This document shows, piece by piece, positions 20,740-31,741 of a DNA stretch of 46,392 bases. The translations under genes and the position numbers were made by a program. Under the pieces are notes generated by a model. That model was not told the DNA's origin, did no database searches, and saw nothing but the letters and a program-made list of their open reading frames with translations. This stretch comes from Ramazzottius varieornatus (lineage: Eukaryota > Tardigrada > Eutardigrada > Parachela > Ramazzottiidae), in contig BDGG01000011.1 of NCBI GenBank assembly GCA_001949185.1, forward strand, positions 1,621,944 to 1,668,335, written 5' to 3'. Numbering within the stretch: position 1 is the first letter of the stretch; each line of letters opens with the position of its first letter.

Positions 20740-21674
20740 AACAAGGTGCACAGACCACTTGAACACCGACCGCAATAAAGTCTGGGCGCGCGCCATACCC
20801 CGCATTTCGACAATATATGTAGTTATGAAAGGTGCCGAAACCGGCAAAAATTTGAACTGTAGTTACGGTCGTGAGCTATGGGCACCCATGGCTTTCCTTT
20901 GCTTCTTTGTATCTTCTGAACCGTGTAATCTAGCTGAGGCAATTCAAACAGTATCCTGTAGAAGACAGCTGAAACGTGTCGATCACGGGACAATCCAGTG
21001 AACTATTCGATCAATCAACCGAAGAGCAATGACGGGCGGACAGTAAAATAAGGGTCATATTTGGCTGTCTATCTCCCGTCACGTGACGGGTTTGAGTGAA
21101 ACTCTAAGCAGCCACAATGGAGCACACACATCGGTCTACGTACAGCAAAAGGGATCCGACAATTTTCCGGCCGAGCGAAGCAAGGTCTTTATAAGTCTGT
21201 CACGTTTTCAATAGACGATTCGAATGTTCAGTCATGGCCTTATCGAAAACTCAGCACTGCAAGCAGTGCGCGGCTTGACCCGGGTGCAAATTTCCTTGCC
21301 AAGTGACCCAAGTCTACTGTCTACCACGGCGATCCGGATCACGATCTGTGCTGGATGGGCGATTTTCTTAACTGTCTTATAGGACCACCGAAGATTGGCG
21401 CTGTATTTGCTGACCGTTCTCTGCTTTAGATGTTTCGTTGAGAAAATCACCCGGCCAACGCTGATCTCGCTGGTACAGAATGCGTCCAACGCCTCCATCC
21501 TTTCAATAGCTACTGTGTTCCCTCTAGAGTTCTGCGCAGTCACGTGACACGCCCGTGGAATCACTTGACGGGGCTAAGCATTTCAGTGCACTTAAACAAC
21601 GATTATTCGCCAATCAAGTTCAGCGATGGGCGGCAGTCAGTATATCAGGCCCGGGAAATACACCCCGTTTAAGC
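20740..21674. other. Non-genic stretch
   Basis: No gene or element ends supported. CACGTGAC-containing segments occur at about 21077 and 21540 without a clear repeat structure. Confidence 0.3.
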
Positions 21675-22220
21675 AAACTTGCTGCCACCTGCAACTTCGA
21701 CGTATAGAAAATACAGATTGCTGCTCTTCCTCTCATTCCCACATACTATCATACAACTTTACAAGCAGCTTTTAGCGAGCTGTCGCTGGATAACATAGGT
21801 TGAGAGATGGTTCCGAAAAATAGGTTCGAACGACTTCCGGTGGGGAAGACTTATATTCACGAGCAAAAAATTGTCTCTGGAGTTCCATCTGTGAGTAACA
21901 ACCTCCAATTCGATTTCGGTAAACGAAAAGATACATAGGCTGTTACCAAAAACTTATTCTGCACGGAAAAACTGCAGAACCTCAAGCCGAAGTTGAAGAA
22001 ACTGTTTTTGAAAATACCCTTAAAGATTTCGAAAGTTTGAGTATTTTTCGCTCTTCACCACGTCTAGTTTATTGTCGATTCTGACTTCTTTTAAACAGAT
22101 TCCCGGGCCAGTAATTTTTCTTGCGATAGTCAATAAGATGTTGAATCGCTGAAAACTGGTTACGAAGTTGCGCGATTATCCCATCGAGGACGGCTTGAAT
22201 TAATAGGTGGTAGCAAGTTT
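21675..22220. mobile_element. Degenerate TIR element related to the 29.7-kb element
   Basis: AAACTTGCTGCCACCT at 21675-21690 and AGGTGGTAGCAAGTTT at 22205-22220 are inverted copies that resemble the end motif of the element at 29698-30799 (TTGCTACCACCT). Both elements share GACTTCCGGTGNGGAAGACTT about 140-150 bp inside the left end. The true outer termini are eroded. No coding region. Confidence 0.5.
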
Positions 22221-22934
22221 GGTTGAACAGGCTGTACTTCACTGGCGTGATAACGTTCTGCGCAGAACCTTGGAGGGAACGGCGGGGCACGTTTTCCTCT
22301 AATTTCAGTTCCCCCTAAACGCAGATCCGAAGGACCTCGAAGTAGAAGAACTGTATTCCCTAAATTCTTCGTCCTCGAACAGCACCTCCTCCTAAAATAT
22401 GTTCATGTTCCCCAGAAGCTTCAAACCCGAAGAGCCACGGCTTCGAATATCTCCGGCTTCGAACAGGCACGAACCCTATTGCCTTCGGCTTCAATGAACT
22501 ATTTTCCCTAAAACCGGTCTTCTATGTTTCGCACTGGCACGGCGACTGTTCGTAAATCCAACACTCGAAATATTCAGGCCATTTACCGTGATACTTTTGA
22601 TCACGGAACCAGCTCTCATTAATTCAATGTTCATTAATTAATCGGCATTGTCACTACACACTGACACGGTTCGAAACAAAGTACCGCCCACTGAAAGAAT
22701 CCGAGGCTTGGCCCAGAGCCGGTTTATCGATCGAATCGGTGCGTCTCGCGCCAAACAGACAAGTCGCGACACTTCCATGCATCTTTCGGTTTGTGCTGTT
22801 TCTGAATTGTTACCGAAATCCTTTGCAAAGAATCAAGAGCTCTTCCAACGTTTGTCAGAAATTTTTTCCAGTGTAGAGTCGGTGTGCGACAGAAGTGACA
22901 ACCCCTACCATGACCAACGAGTATTTACGGCATT

Positions 22935-23381
22935 ATGGTGGCTCCGGGGGAAACAGCTTCCGTTTCCGTTCCCAGCAACAGCCCTACTCTGGTGAAATTC
23001 ATCAAGTCATCCAGAGGAGGAAATTTCGCCGTTTTCGGAAGCTACACCTATACCAAGAATCGAAATTTACCTCATGATCGAACCTACTGGAACTGTGGGA
23101 AGAAGGAAAGTCATGGCTGCAAGGGAACAATTACCTTGGATTGCTCAAACAGCGTCGTGTCATCGGCTGAACACAACCATGTACCCAATGTGAACGAGGC
23201 GAAGGCGGAAGACATCAAGGCGAGTTTACGGGAACGGGCCAGGAAGAGCTTGACCAAACCTCGGCGACTTCTCAGCGATCTTGTTCAGAGTATGCCGACA
23301 GAGGTAGCTGGCTATCTCCCATCCGCGAATACTCCGACAAGACCTGCATTGGTGTCTGATTGCTTCGACTTGCCTACTTAG
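22935..23381 (+). CDS. FLYWCH-type zinc-finger protein, probably transposon-derived
   Basis: The 148-residue frame starts at ATG 22935. Residues about 19-85 fit a FLYWCH zinc finger: a beta-rich segment (NFAVFGSYTYTKNRN), then TYWNC (Cys54), HGCKG (Cys62) and EHNH (His80, His82), the C2H2 ligand order of the domain. FLYWCH domains bind DNA or protein and are common in Mutator-like (MULE) transposases and proteins derived from them. No transposase catalytic domain follows; the frame ends with a basic helix (LRERARKSLTKPRRLLSDLV) and a short tail. An upstream frame (22648-22995) is open but has no motif. It is flanked on both sides by TTCCCCTAA/CGAAG-rich degenerate sequence, which may be remains of long terminal inverted repeats. 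Confidence 0.6.
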   Translation: MVAPGETASVSVPSNSPTLVKFIKSSRGGNFAVFGSYTYTKNRNLPHDRTYWNCGKKESHGCKGTITLDCSNSVVSSAEHNHVPNVNEAKAEDIKASLRERARKSLTKPRRLLSDLVQSMPTEVAGYLPSANTPTRPALVSDCFDLPT

Positions 23382-23643
23382 ACTGAGTTTCCTGTTGGCT
23401 CTTTTCTCCATAACGGTTTTCGAAATTGATCAGTTAGTTTTTGGTCTCGATTTTTCTGGTTCGTCAGTGTACCTGAAAAATTATGTAAGCATTTAGGTCG
23501 AGATATCTTTTCGGTAAGTGGACTTTAATTGTAATAGTAATTGTTGGAGAAGTCGGGAAATATTCATTACGGTTCGTGGTGCAATGCTTTTAGGGGAAAG
23601 TGTTCGTCGGGGAAACAGGTCTTCGAGGGAGGGGCTCTTCGGG

Positions 23644-23974
23644 TACAAGACTGTTAGGAGAAAGCGTTCTTCGAAGCAGCCCGTGATTTTTAGGGGAAAG
23701 AGTTCTTCGCCTCCGTGGCTGTTAGTTTCGCAAGTTAGAGGAAAGAGTAAGTTATGGAAAAGTGTTACAGTATTAGTGTTCCTGGACCGGTATCGATCAT
23801 CAAAAAAATTACATACTGTGTTCTCTCCGGTACCGGTCCAGGAACACTAATACCACTTTCCCCTAACTTACTCTTTCCTCTAACTTGCGAACCCAACAGC
23901 CACGGAGGCGAAGAACTCTTTCCCCTAAAAATCACGGGCTGCTCCGAAAAACGCTTTTTCCTAACAGCCTTGTA
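23644..23974. mobile_element. 331-bp long-armed foldback (near-palindrome)
   Basis: Left arm 23644-23792 and right arm 23831-23974 are inverted copies at high identity over about 145 bp. They share CAGCCCGTGATTTTTAGGGG, AAAGAGTTCTTCGCCTCCGT and TAGTGTTCCTGGACCGGTA. The loop is only about 38 bp. Such an intact palindrome implies recent origin or ongoing homogenisation. Confidence 0.85.
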
Positions 23975-24063
23975 CACAGTATGTGATTTGTTTGTTGATC
24001 ACTGACTGCCACGCCTGTTGATGTGCAGTATGTCAATTACAGCATGTGGCAATTAGTGCAGTA

Positions 24064-25232
24064 CGAGGAGCGAGGCCCTACGTTGGTCACGAGCATACTT
24101 TGTCCAGTCAAGTTTTGAAGGTGGCGTTTCCAGTTGCAAGATCACAGTACAATTAGCTGGCGCTCATTAGGCAACTTACTGAGAATGGACAAAGTTCTAA
24201 GCGTTCCACGTTCGCAGTGAAACGAAGGCCTTGATTCGATGATTTTCACACGTTCTGCACAGAAGTACAGCATGCTCTGACGACAGCGCTTCACTCTGAC
24301 TTGTCTTTCCGGAACCTGGACAGATTTCACCGATTTCACCTTAGAATATAGGCGAAAATTCACTCCTGAGAGCAAAAGTCAAGGACGAAGGAGGAAACGG
24401 ACATCTTTCTTCAAACAACCATCTTCGAGTCTGGCATCCTCACTTCCGGTGAAGTTATGCGCCACCGGAAGACGGGAAACTGCTGGCAGTTAGACCAGCG
24501 TCAATTCTCTCCTTCATATTTCTTTTCCCTCATGCAGTTTACAGCACTAAGAACTAGGTTTAAGCTACAGTTCAGTACCTGGAGGCTTCTAATCTGACCA
24601 ACGTAGATTGAGATATGAGCGCGGGAGCGTTTTTAAGATAAGAAGGCAACTCTCTCCGGAAATTATCAATGGATGTTCAGTACATTGCAACAGAAGGACA
24701 ACCTTCGGAATTCGCAGAGCTCGTAGAAGATTATCCCGCAGACCCCATAACAAGCAGGATATGCCGTTCAAGATGAAGGGAGAGGAAGAAAGAAAGCCGT
24801 CGATGGCTCACAGAAACTGAATAACTGATTTTCGTTGAAAGCAAATCGTTTTCGCTTGGAAGTGGACAAAGTTTTAGCCGTTCCGAGTTTGAACTAAAAC
24901 GGCTGTGTGACTTCATCAGTAACATTTGGCATACCTTGAGAAACATCCGATTTTGCCCGGTCGGGCACATATGCGGTTTACGTGGCCCAGCTTGTTGTGC
25001 GCTCTGTAGAAAGCGTGCTCCCTAATATCGAACGAATTTCTCGAACGACTTCCACTCTCCCTTAATTATCTTCCCCTCTTTCTCACTTCTGACTAAGTAG
25101 AAAGATAGCCAGGTGTTCAAAGATACTTGTGAATTAGTTTGGATTTTGATGGCGGAAGATTAGTAAGAAATCATCAGTGGACAAAGTTGTCTGCTGTTCG
25201 GGCAAACGGACAAAGTTGGGTCTCGCTCCTCG
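24064..25232. mobile_element. 1.17-kb TA-flanked pogo-like non-autonomous element
   Basis: The ends are CGAGGAGCGAG(G/A)CCC inverted repeats with TA on both sides (24062-24063 and 25233-25234). The terminal motif is close to that of the 42.3-kb transposon (CGAGGAGCAAAGCC). GGACAAAGTT occurs near both ends and internally (24189, 24867, 25172, 25209), a likely subterminal binding motif. An internal segment at about 24960-25045 (GGGCACATATGCGGTTTAC and GAAAGCGTGCTCCCTAATAT) matches subterminal sequence of the 42.3-kb element in reverse orientation. No transposase frame. Confidence 0.75.
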
Positions 25233-25865
25233 TACTGTCGAACGTCGACTGACGTACAATCAAGATCTGAAACCGGATGGACGACGTTGAAAACAGTTTG
25301 AGGTTCGAACAGCCGCACGACGCGACATGAACCCAACGTAAATCAATGGGTTCATTTTGTTTCACCCATCATCAGGTCACCGTTAAAGCACCAGCCCTGT
25401 CTTCAGATATAAAGTCTGTGAAGTTAACCCGTCGTGTCGCCCTGCCGCAAGCGTTCCCTGAGCACGGAGGCGACGAGGCCGCCTAAGTGCGATGCTGCAG
25501 GGCTTGGCGCCTGTCAAACCCAAATTTTTCAGTGGTATGAGCAGAAGTTGCCCACTTCCGAGGAAAGACAAGTACGAGGACTAGGCAACACAACGCTGTA
25601 AAGCGTGTGCTTGGTAATGGTTTGCCTCCTTTGCTCGGCACTCCCAGACTTGCATTTCGTTGCATTGCTTGCATTTCGCGAGCCTTTCTTTGGTAAGTGT
25701 TGGATAAAAGCAGATTGGATTGGATTGATAAATGAGATAGCAACTGTCGTCAGTAAAAGACGTAACTACAAATGGATATGTAGATCCGTCAACAGAGGCT
25801 GATTTCTCAGCTTCTCTCGTTGCTATTGTTTACTCGTATCTGAAACTTCAGTCTCCTTTTCGTAG
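25233..25865. other. Non-genic stretch
   Basis: No supported feature. Short mirrored frames at 25383-25802 only. Confidence 0.3.
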
Positions 25866-28005
25866 CGCCGAACCAGGTCGACACTTCTTCAATGAAGAAA
25901 GAACTGTCGTAGCAATCAACCGCGGAGGAGCAGTAATGTGGGCTCCCAGTGCTACAACCAACACATACGCTATATTGCACAGGCAGAAATCCGGCTTGAT
26001 CTATGAGACTGATGTTAAAATTGGTAAGTTACAGTAACAACAAGAACCTCTATCGAAAACTTATGTCATATACTGAATTTGTGAAGTATTTGCTGACATG
26101 GAAGCAGACGCTGGCTCATTTGTTTAAAGGTCCGTGGATAATGGGTACCGAAACATTCAAATGGCACGCAATACCTCCGCACTTGGGTAAGTCACCAAAG
26201 CTATCGTTGTCAGCTCACAGTAAGGGCTTACCAAGATAGATTACATCGCTGGTGGAACTACAGCACTGGTGTAATTGGCTCCACCCACACCCTTACGATT
26301 GGCCTATTCATTCCACCAGACGTTACACTTTCGGTTTTATTGCGAGTCGCTCCGGAACGACTCGTAATTACACCAGACTTAACCAACATCCCGAGTGCGC
26401 TGTGCTCCCCTCCAAACTTTCAAATGTCACTTCCCTGACGATTTTTTTCGCTACTCGTCCTACTGGTGAGTGTATGGTGCTTCCTCCGACATCAACGATC
26501 TCATAATCCTCCGATCGTACTTACCTGCAGTGCGGGGCTTTCAGATCGAGCCGTTACACCGCTTTCCTAACTGGTCAAAAGAATCTTCTGGGCGTATCCA
26601 CCAAAGTAGCTGGTGTAATTACACCACGAAGCCAGCTTAGTCTTTGTAAGCCCTTAGTAAAAAATTCATTTACATGTGCCATCTGCACGCAAGGTCTGAC
26701 AGTTTTGAATTTCGCAGTAAAGATTGATAATTCTTCCAAAAACATCAGATGCCGTATCATGTAACCGCACGAAGTGCTCCAGCTGTAATCGAACAAAATG
26801 TTAACAACCATTGTTGACCTGCGCATTACAATTGACTGGTTTATTTTTGGCAAACAAGAAAACGAACTTTTGCTCAATTCCAATCTTTGCCCCATGATGC
26901 AGGCTTGGTTTCGGTTACGAGTTTTGCTTGTCAGATCTGGGATACTGCTTCCGGGTTAGTCTAGATTTAGTACGAATGAATGGACATTTTTAGCGATTTA
27001 ATAGGTACAGAGCCAACGAAGTTGCATGTGCAGTAAAAAGGTCAAGTCGGATGACCATTTCTGATCATCATACACTATCTGAAAGTGATGTCATTTCGAA
27101 GGGGCTTTTTCCGCGCGGACCATACATATGGCTTATGCCTTGTATTGATTGCAGAGCTTCTTCTTACGGATCCGCTTAGCCCACTAAAGATTCTGAACTC
27201 TACAGTGACGCAACAGATCACGAATACATCGTCGCAGTACGGATTACCGGTCACTGTATGCCGTATTAAACTGTTCCCTTTACTTCACTCGGACTGAAGC
27301 ATCGATCTGTGCTAATACGACACTTCCTTATTTTCGAGCTCTTCCCTTAGTGTTTTAAAAGGGAATGACAGGATGTGCGTTAGGTGTCTTCAGTCTTGCA
27401 TGCATAACTGTGTTGATTGCGTTGACCTAGCAAGCGACTTGCTAAAATACACTTTCCATACAAGCAACCCTCGAGCGGCTTATCTTCGAAGTGAGATCGG
27501 TTCATCTCATGCACACTTGACTCAAAATTTGAAAATTTCATTTCTCAGCTGGTTTCCGATTCCCCGTCCTTGATCACGAGACACATTTTCTTGCTTGGGA
27601 TTCTTGATATCTATTATCGCTGAGGATTTCGGGGAAAAAGAGTAGCTAGAAAGAAAGTCTGGAGTTTCAGCCAAGTCAGGAGGCAAAGTTTGCCCACCAA
27701 CCCACCCCAGGAAACTCGCGCATTTCCGGCCTGTTATGCACTATATTCGAAATTTTCAAATTTTCTCTCAGGTTTCATTTCAGTTGATCAAATGTAGCAA
27801 GCAGGTTTTTACTCCAACAGGTTTCGCAAGCAAGATTGAGGACACCTATGTATGTGAGGAAACCAGCATCGCAATGTTGATTAAAATGAACGACGTCGGG
27901 CAAACAATTCAAACTGATGCGTTGTTGACTATCACACAGCAGCTAAGAGCTTTTTGGAACGTGGCGTTGTTTCGTCCCCGAATACTGAACCTTTCGAGAA
28001 CGTGA
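25866..28005 (+). CDS. Possible multi-exon gene of unknown function (partial model)
   Basis: Four exon candidates with matching splice phases suggest a real gene: 25866-26023 (RTVVAINRGGAVMWAPSATT, YAILHRQKSGLIYETDVKI), 26130-26186 (PWIMGTETFKWHAIPPHLG), 26903-26954 (LVSVTSFACQIWDTASG), then an exon starting at 27011 (ANEVACA). A further candidate begins at 27821 (SKIEDTYVCEETSIAMLIKM, LLTITQQLRAFWN). Phases agree across the first four (1, 1, 2). The 5' end, the path between 27030 and 27820, and the 3' end are unresolved. Cys, Tyr and Trp spacing looks extracellular or luminal, and the last piece faintly recalls LAMP-type luminal domains. I do not claim a family. Confidence 0.35.
26221..26656. 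mobile_element. 436-bp TIR element in an intron of the 25.9-kb candidate gene
   Basis: TAAGGGCTTACCAAGA at 26221-26236 and, inverted, TAAGGGCTTACAAAGA at 26641-26656. If the outermost TA is the target duplication, it is Tc1/mariner-like. Subterminal inverted TGGTGTAATTACACCA-type sequence is also present. No coding content. Confidence 0.6.
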
Positions 28006-29697
28006 TACTGTCCTGCATTTCGGCAATATTTACCTTGTGATGGCCGGCATGTCCAGATCATGGTTGGGGCGCGACAGCAAAGATTTTAGTGGGAATAACG
28101 TCAGACGAAAAGACAGGAACACTGTCGAAACGTGTCATGCTGATGGTGCAATATCCATATCCACTACGAGTAGTCTCTACCATCTGGTTCCGCCCAACGC
28201 CCATTTGTGAGGGTTGGTTTCCGCGTACACTGTAAGTATACGCGCGACGAGATATTATGGGCCTTTAAAAATTCCGGGCCAGGCGGAAAAGACGGCAAAT
28301 TTACAATTTGTGTGGAAGTCAGAGACAGAAATCGGACAAATGACGTAGTGAAATTCAACCGTAGAAAAATGTCATGGATAGTGGCCATCAGCTGTTCAGC
28401 TGTCTACTCTAAAGCTTTACCGCTGCTATCGACTTTCTCCCGGAGAAGCCCTGAAATAGTTGGAGCTGTTGAAGTTGTGCGCGTTCCGGTAAAACTGAGA
28501 TCTACAGTAACTAGCAACTGCTATAATAAATACGACAAGCTTTAGCTCCTTGGCTAGTATCCAGCACGTACGTACAGCAGTCCACCCTTCGATGCTGGTT
28601 TTTACTTGTAGCAAGAATCACCTGCCCGTGCCGCCGTAGCGAAAGGGCCTGGCCCGTAATTTTTACAGGCCCATAATGTTTCGTCGTTCGTGTACTGTAC
28701 ATACGAAGATCTAGCTACTGGCTTTTTCGAACGACGTGTGCCTGAGTGTACGGTGCGCGCAGCGTAAGGCTAGATTTGCCTATCGGACAAACCAAATTTA
28801 GCAAGGTTACAACGGTGTCTTAGAGTGCCAATCAACGGTAGATGACGTCACGTGATCACGAGTAGGGATACATATTGTGCACTGTAGCTTGATGTTTCGA
28901 GTTCCTCTTCTAAGATTGACCCTACGGCGGCGACAGGATCAGAATCAGTTCTGTTATTTTACTTCCCTTGCTTATCGTGATAGGAATAGCTCACTGGAGT
29001 GAGTCGGCCTTTGCTATGGAGGATTGGCGCAACAACACCGAGACTCAAATGAACGTTAGCACGGCAGTTTCAGAGGTCAAATCACGATTCTTCTCGCCGA
29101 ATCACGATTCTGAAGGCGCCAGCGGATCGAACTAAAGCTGAGCAACGGATGATCATGATAGGTAGCAGCAGATAATTCGGTTTAGAAACCACTGTTTCTG
29201 TGTATAGTTTTGTATATTTAGTCATGGGGAGTTTGATCGCAGAGTTCATGGTGGTGCTGGCGATGATAGTCGGTTGGTAGAGAGTACCACATTGTTCCTG
29301 CTCCAGCCACATCGGTGTGAAGCCTGGCTCATACTTACGACCACGATGAATGCCACAACAAGAACTAATCGGTCCGAAGACATTGGACTCCGTAATAGAC
29401 AAAGGCCGGAACCTGGCTTAGAATCAGTCTACACATTGCTCGGTAATACCAATCTGTACATCCGGAACGCACTAGGCTTCCTGGAGAACCTTTGATCGAT
29501 ACGAAATAACGCTACCAGCTTTCTTCTGTCTAGAATAGTTTTCACAACCACAAAGCTTTTGACAGTGAGGTGGTTGGCATAAAAATTGACATCGAACTAG
29601 ACGCTCCAGATATTCAGTAAGGACCGTAAACGTTAACCGGAACCCAGTCTGATTCCTGCCAGGCAGCCGCAAAGCTGCGCATGGTGCTACGAATGTA
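28006..29697. other. Stretch without a resolved gene
   Basis: Open frames on both strands (plus 28207-28545; minus 28426-28702; minus 29082-29402) have splice-like edges but no recognisable motif, and they conflict with one another. It may contain further exons of the 25.9-kb candidate gene. Confidence 0.3.
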
Positions 29698-30799
29698 CAG
29701 GGTGAGTACGCCGGTTTGCTACCACCTGGAACCTCAGCGCAGGAGAAAGTCAAAGTGCTGGTTGTCCTTTGGGTCATTCACAGATTTCGTTCAACTTTTC
29801 AAGCTCTTCTAGAAGAGATATACAGTAGATCACTTGCATGCATTGAGACCATGGTTGAGAAAGTCGATTGGCAGGACTTCCGGTGAGGAAGACTTCTCGC
29901 CACGAACGAAAAAGGTTCCCTGGAACTCCCTGTTTGAGAATCCATCCGCAATTTTATTTCAGCCTGGGTATAAATACGTAGGTGCTCATTGAGAATTGGA
30001 ATAGATCAAACTAACTTTGAAAAGGAAGTAATATCGTCGAATTGGACCATCTTGCCGGGAAACCCCTCCTCGTGGAAAAAAATTGCAAAGTGTGTTTTAA
30101 ACCAAGCATTTGTTCACACAGCCGCTTTTCGTTTAGCTGAGTCCCTGGACTAATCTTTCATCACTGTCCGAGATGCAAGATCTTTCCGAGAAACTGAAGA
30201 AAATTGCTCGAATTTCCCTCAAAATTCAAAAAAGTTGTTGATCCAGGCGAACCTTGTTTTTCTGAAAGGTGTTCCGGCACTCTGACTTCGCCCAGTCTGT
30301 CTTAAACCGTTCGTGATTTAGATAGCCCTCGAATTTGGCTACGCGCTCATGTTTTTGCTTTCCGGAATACGATTCAGACCATTTCGAGACATCCTGTTTT
30401 TGGGCGACCACCCTTTAATTTTGCACGATTTTGCAAAAGTTGCTGTATCAGTAAATCAACAAGTGGTACAATGAAGCACGATGTTTTTATCGGTAGTAGA
30501 CCACCGTTAAACGGTTCGCAATCAGCAGTTTTCAATCGAAATTGCAATTGGGTGAGAAAGATTTTCTCCCCGAGGGAGAAACCGCGAAAAGTTTCTGCCG
30601 AAGCAGTTGCACGGTTGCACCTTTCCTGATTCGTGATCAAATCTGAGCTTCCCGTAGATATTCTTCCAGGCCAAGTTATTTTTAAAAGGTAGTAAAAAGG
30701 ATGTCAAAGTAAGGAAAAATATTTAGGAGGACGAACATACGCTCAGCCGAGAGCGCCATAATTGTTAAGAGGTGGTAGCAAGTTGGCGTACTCACCCTG
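29698..30799. mobile_element. 1.1-kb TA-flanked TIR element
   Basis: Inverted ends CAGGGTGAGTACGCC(GG/AA)(T/C)TTGCTACCACCT at 29698-29727 and 30770-30799, with TA immediately outside both (29696-29697 and 30800-30801), as in Tc1/mariner elements. Internal frames are short (88 codons at most) and show no transposase motif, so it is non-autonomous. A degenerate relative lies at 21675-22220. Confidence 0.78.
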
Positions 30800-31052
30800 T
30801 AATACCGGCAGGCAGTCAGCAGGATCAAGACAGTATCGTCTGAGCAAGCGTGCCTATGCTAGGTATTCCAGCTGTCGGCGTCCAGCAGCGGCCACAAGGC
30901 TGGAAAACAGTCTATTAGCCACATAGTCAGTGTTGTCTCATAACAGGTCGAGTCGCACTCCGTTCAGGTTGAAGAAGGGTTGAAAGGGTTCCATGTTGGA
31001 CTTCCGTCTTTCGCTGAACCAAGGATTGTCTTTACCACCTGCCACATTGAGT

Positions 31053-31741
31053 CTATGTCACTGACCAAAGCAACCGAGACTTTCCGGTATCAGTTGAGGG
31101 TACGAGCTTGCCCAAGTTGTTCAGCGGCACCCTGGCGCACTTGATCTGAGTTTTCCGGTTTGAACACCACATCCGCGTATTCATGTACTGTATCATCATT
31201 GGTATATTTCCAGAGTTATTTGTCGGCTCTCCCATAGCCTTGACCTGCAGCACCGAATGATCCAGATAAACAACGACATTTTGTACTTCGATCAAAAACA
31301 TTCAAACAAAAAATATCCGATTTACGTATATCATATAATGATATAGCCTGATTATAGTCCGTAAATGGACTAAAAATGTCGGGCTAGTATGTATCAGGTG
31401 CAGAAGTATGATTTGTTACCCCTGGGAACACTTCAACTTCAGAAAATCATGGTTACGCTCCCCGTTGTTCTTTTGTCCCGAAGTCTTTTTTCTCTCACTT
31501 TGCCAACTCCTGGATATCGGAAGTGTTGGGGAAGTAACAAGTCATACTTCCGCACCTGATAGATAATGCTGTCCCAATGTCGCAGGGAGATGGAGTTCGA
31601 GTACTTCATGCCACTGACGGAGCTCGTATGTCTCAGCGTGAAGATCAAGCCTGGGTTTTCGTGTCGCATGTTGCGCACATGGATGTCCGTCGTCATCCAG
31701 TTACACGGAAACTGGACGTCGCGACTACAAGCTGATGTCCG
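31053..31741 (-). pseudogene. SPT5-like C-terminal exons, divergent or decaying
   Basis: Exons 31741-31556 (62 codons, phase 0 at both ends) and 31244-31053 (63 codons plus stop) splice cleanly. The first reads CNWMTTDIHVR, then HENPGLI, then SSVSGMKYSNSISL. This follows the pattern of the KOW-containing C-terminal part of transcription elongation factor SPT5 (W-V-T-T-D-I-x-V-R, then G-x-I-x-x-V-x-G). The second starts VKAMGEPTNNSGNI and ends TQIKCARVPLNNLGKLVPS, like the final SPT5 KOW that closes with a leucine-rich LGKL. Key KOW residues are altered and the flanking exons are not clear. It is either a decayed duplicate or a very divergent copy. The assignment is by eye. Confidence 0.4.
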
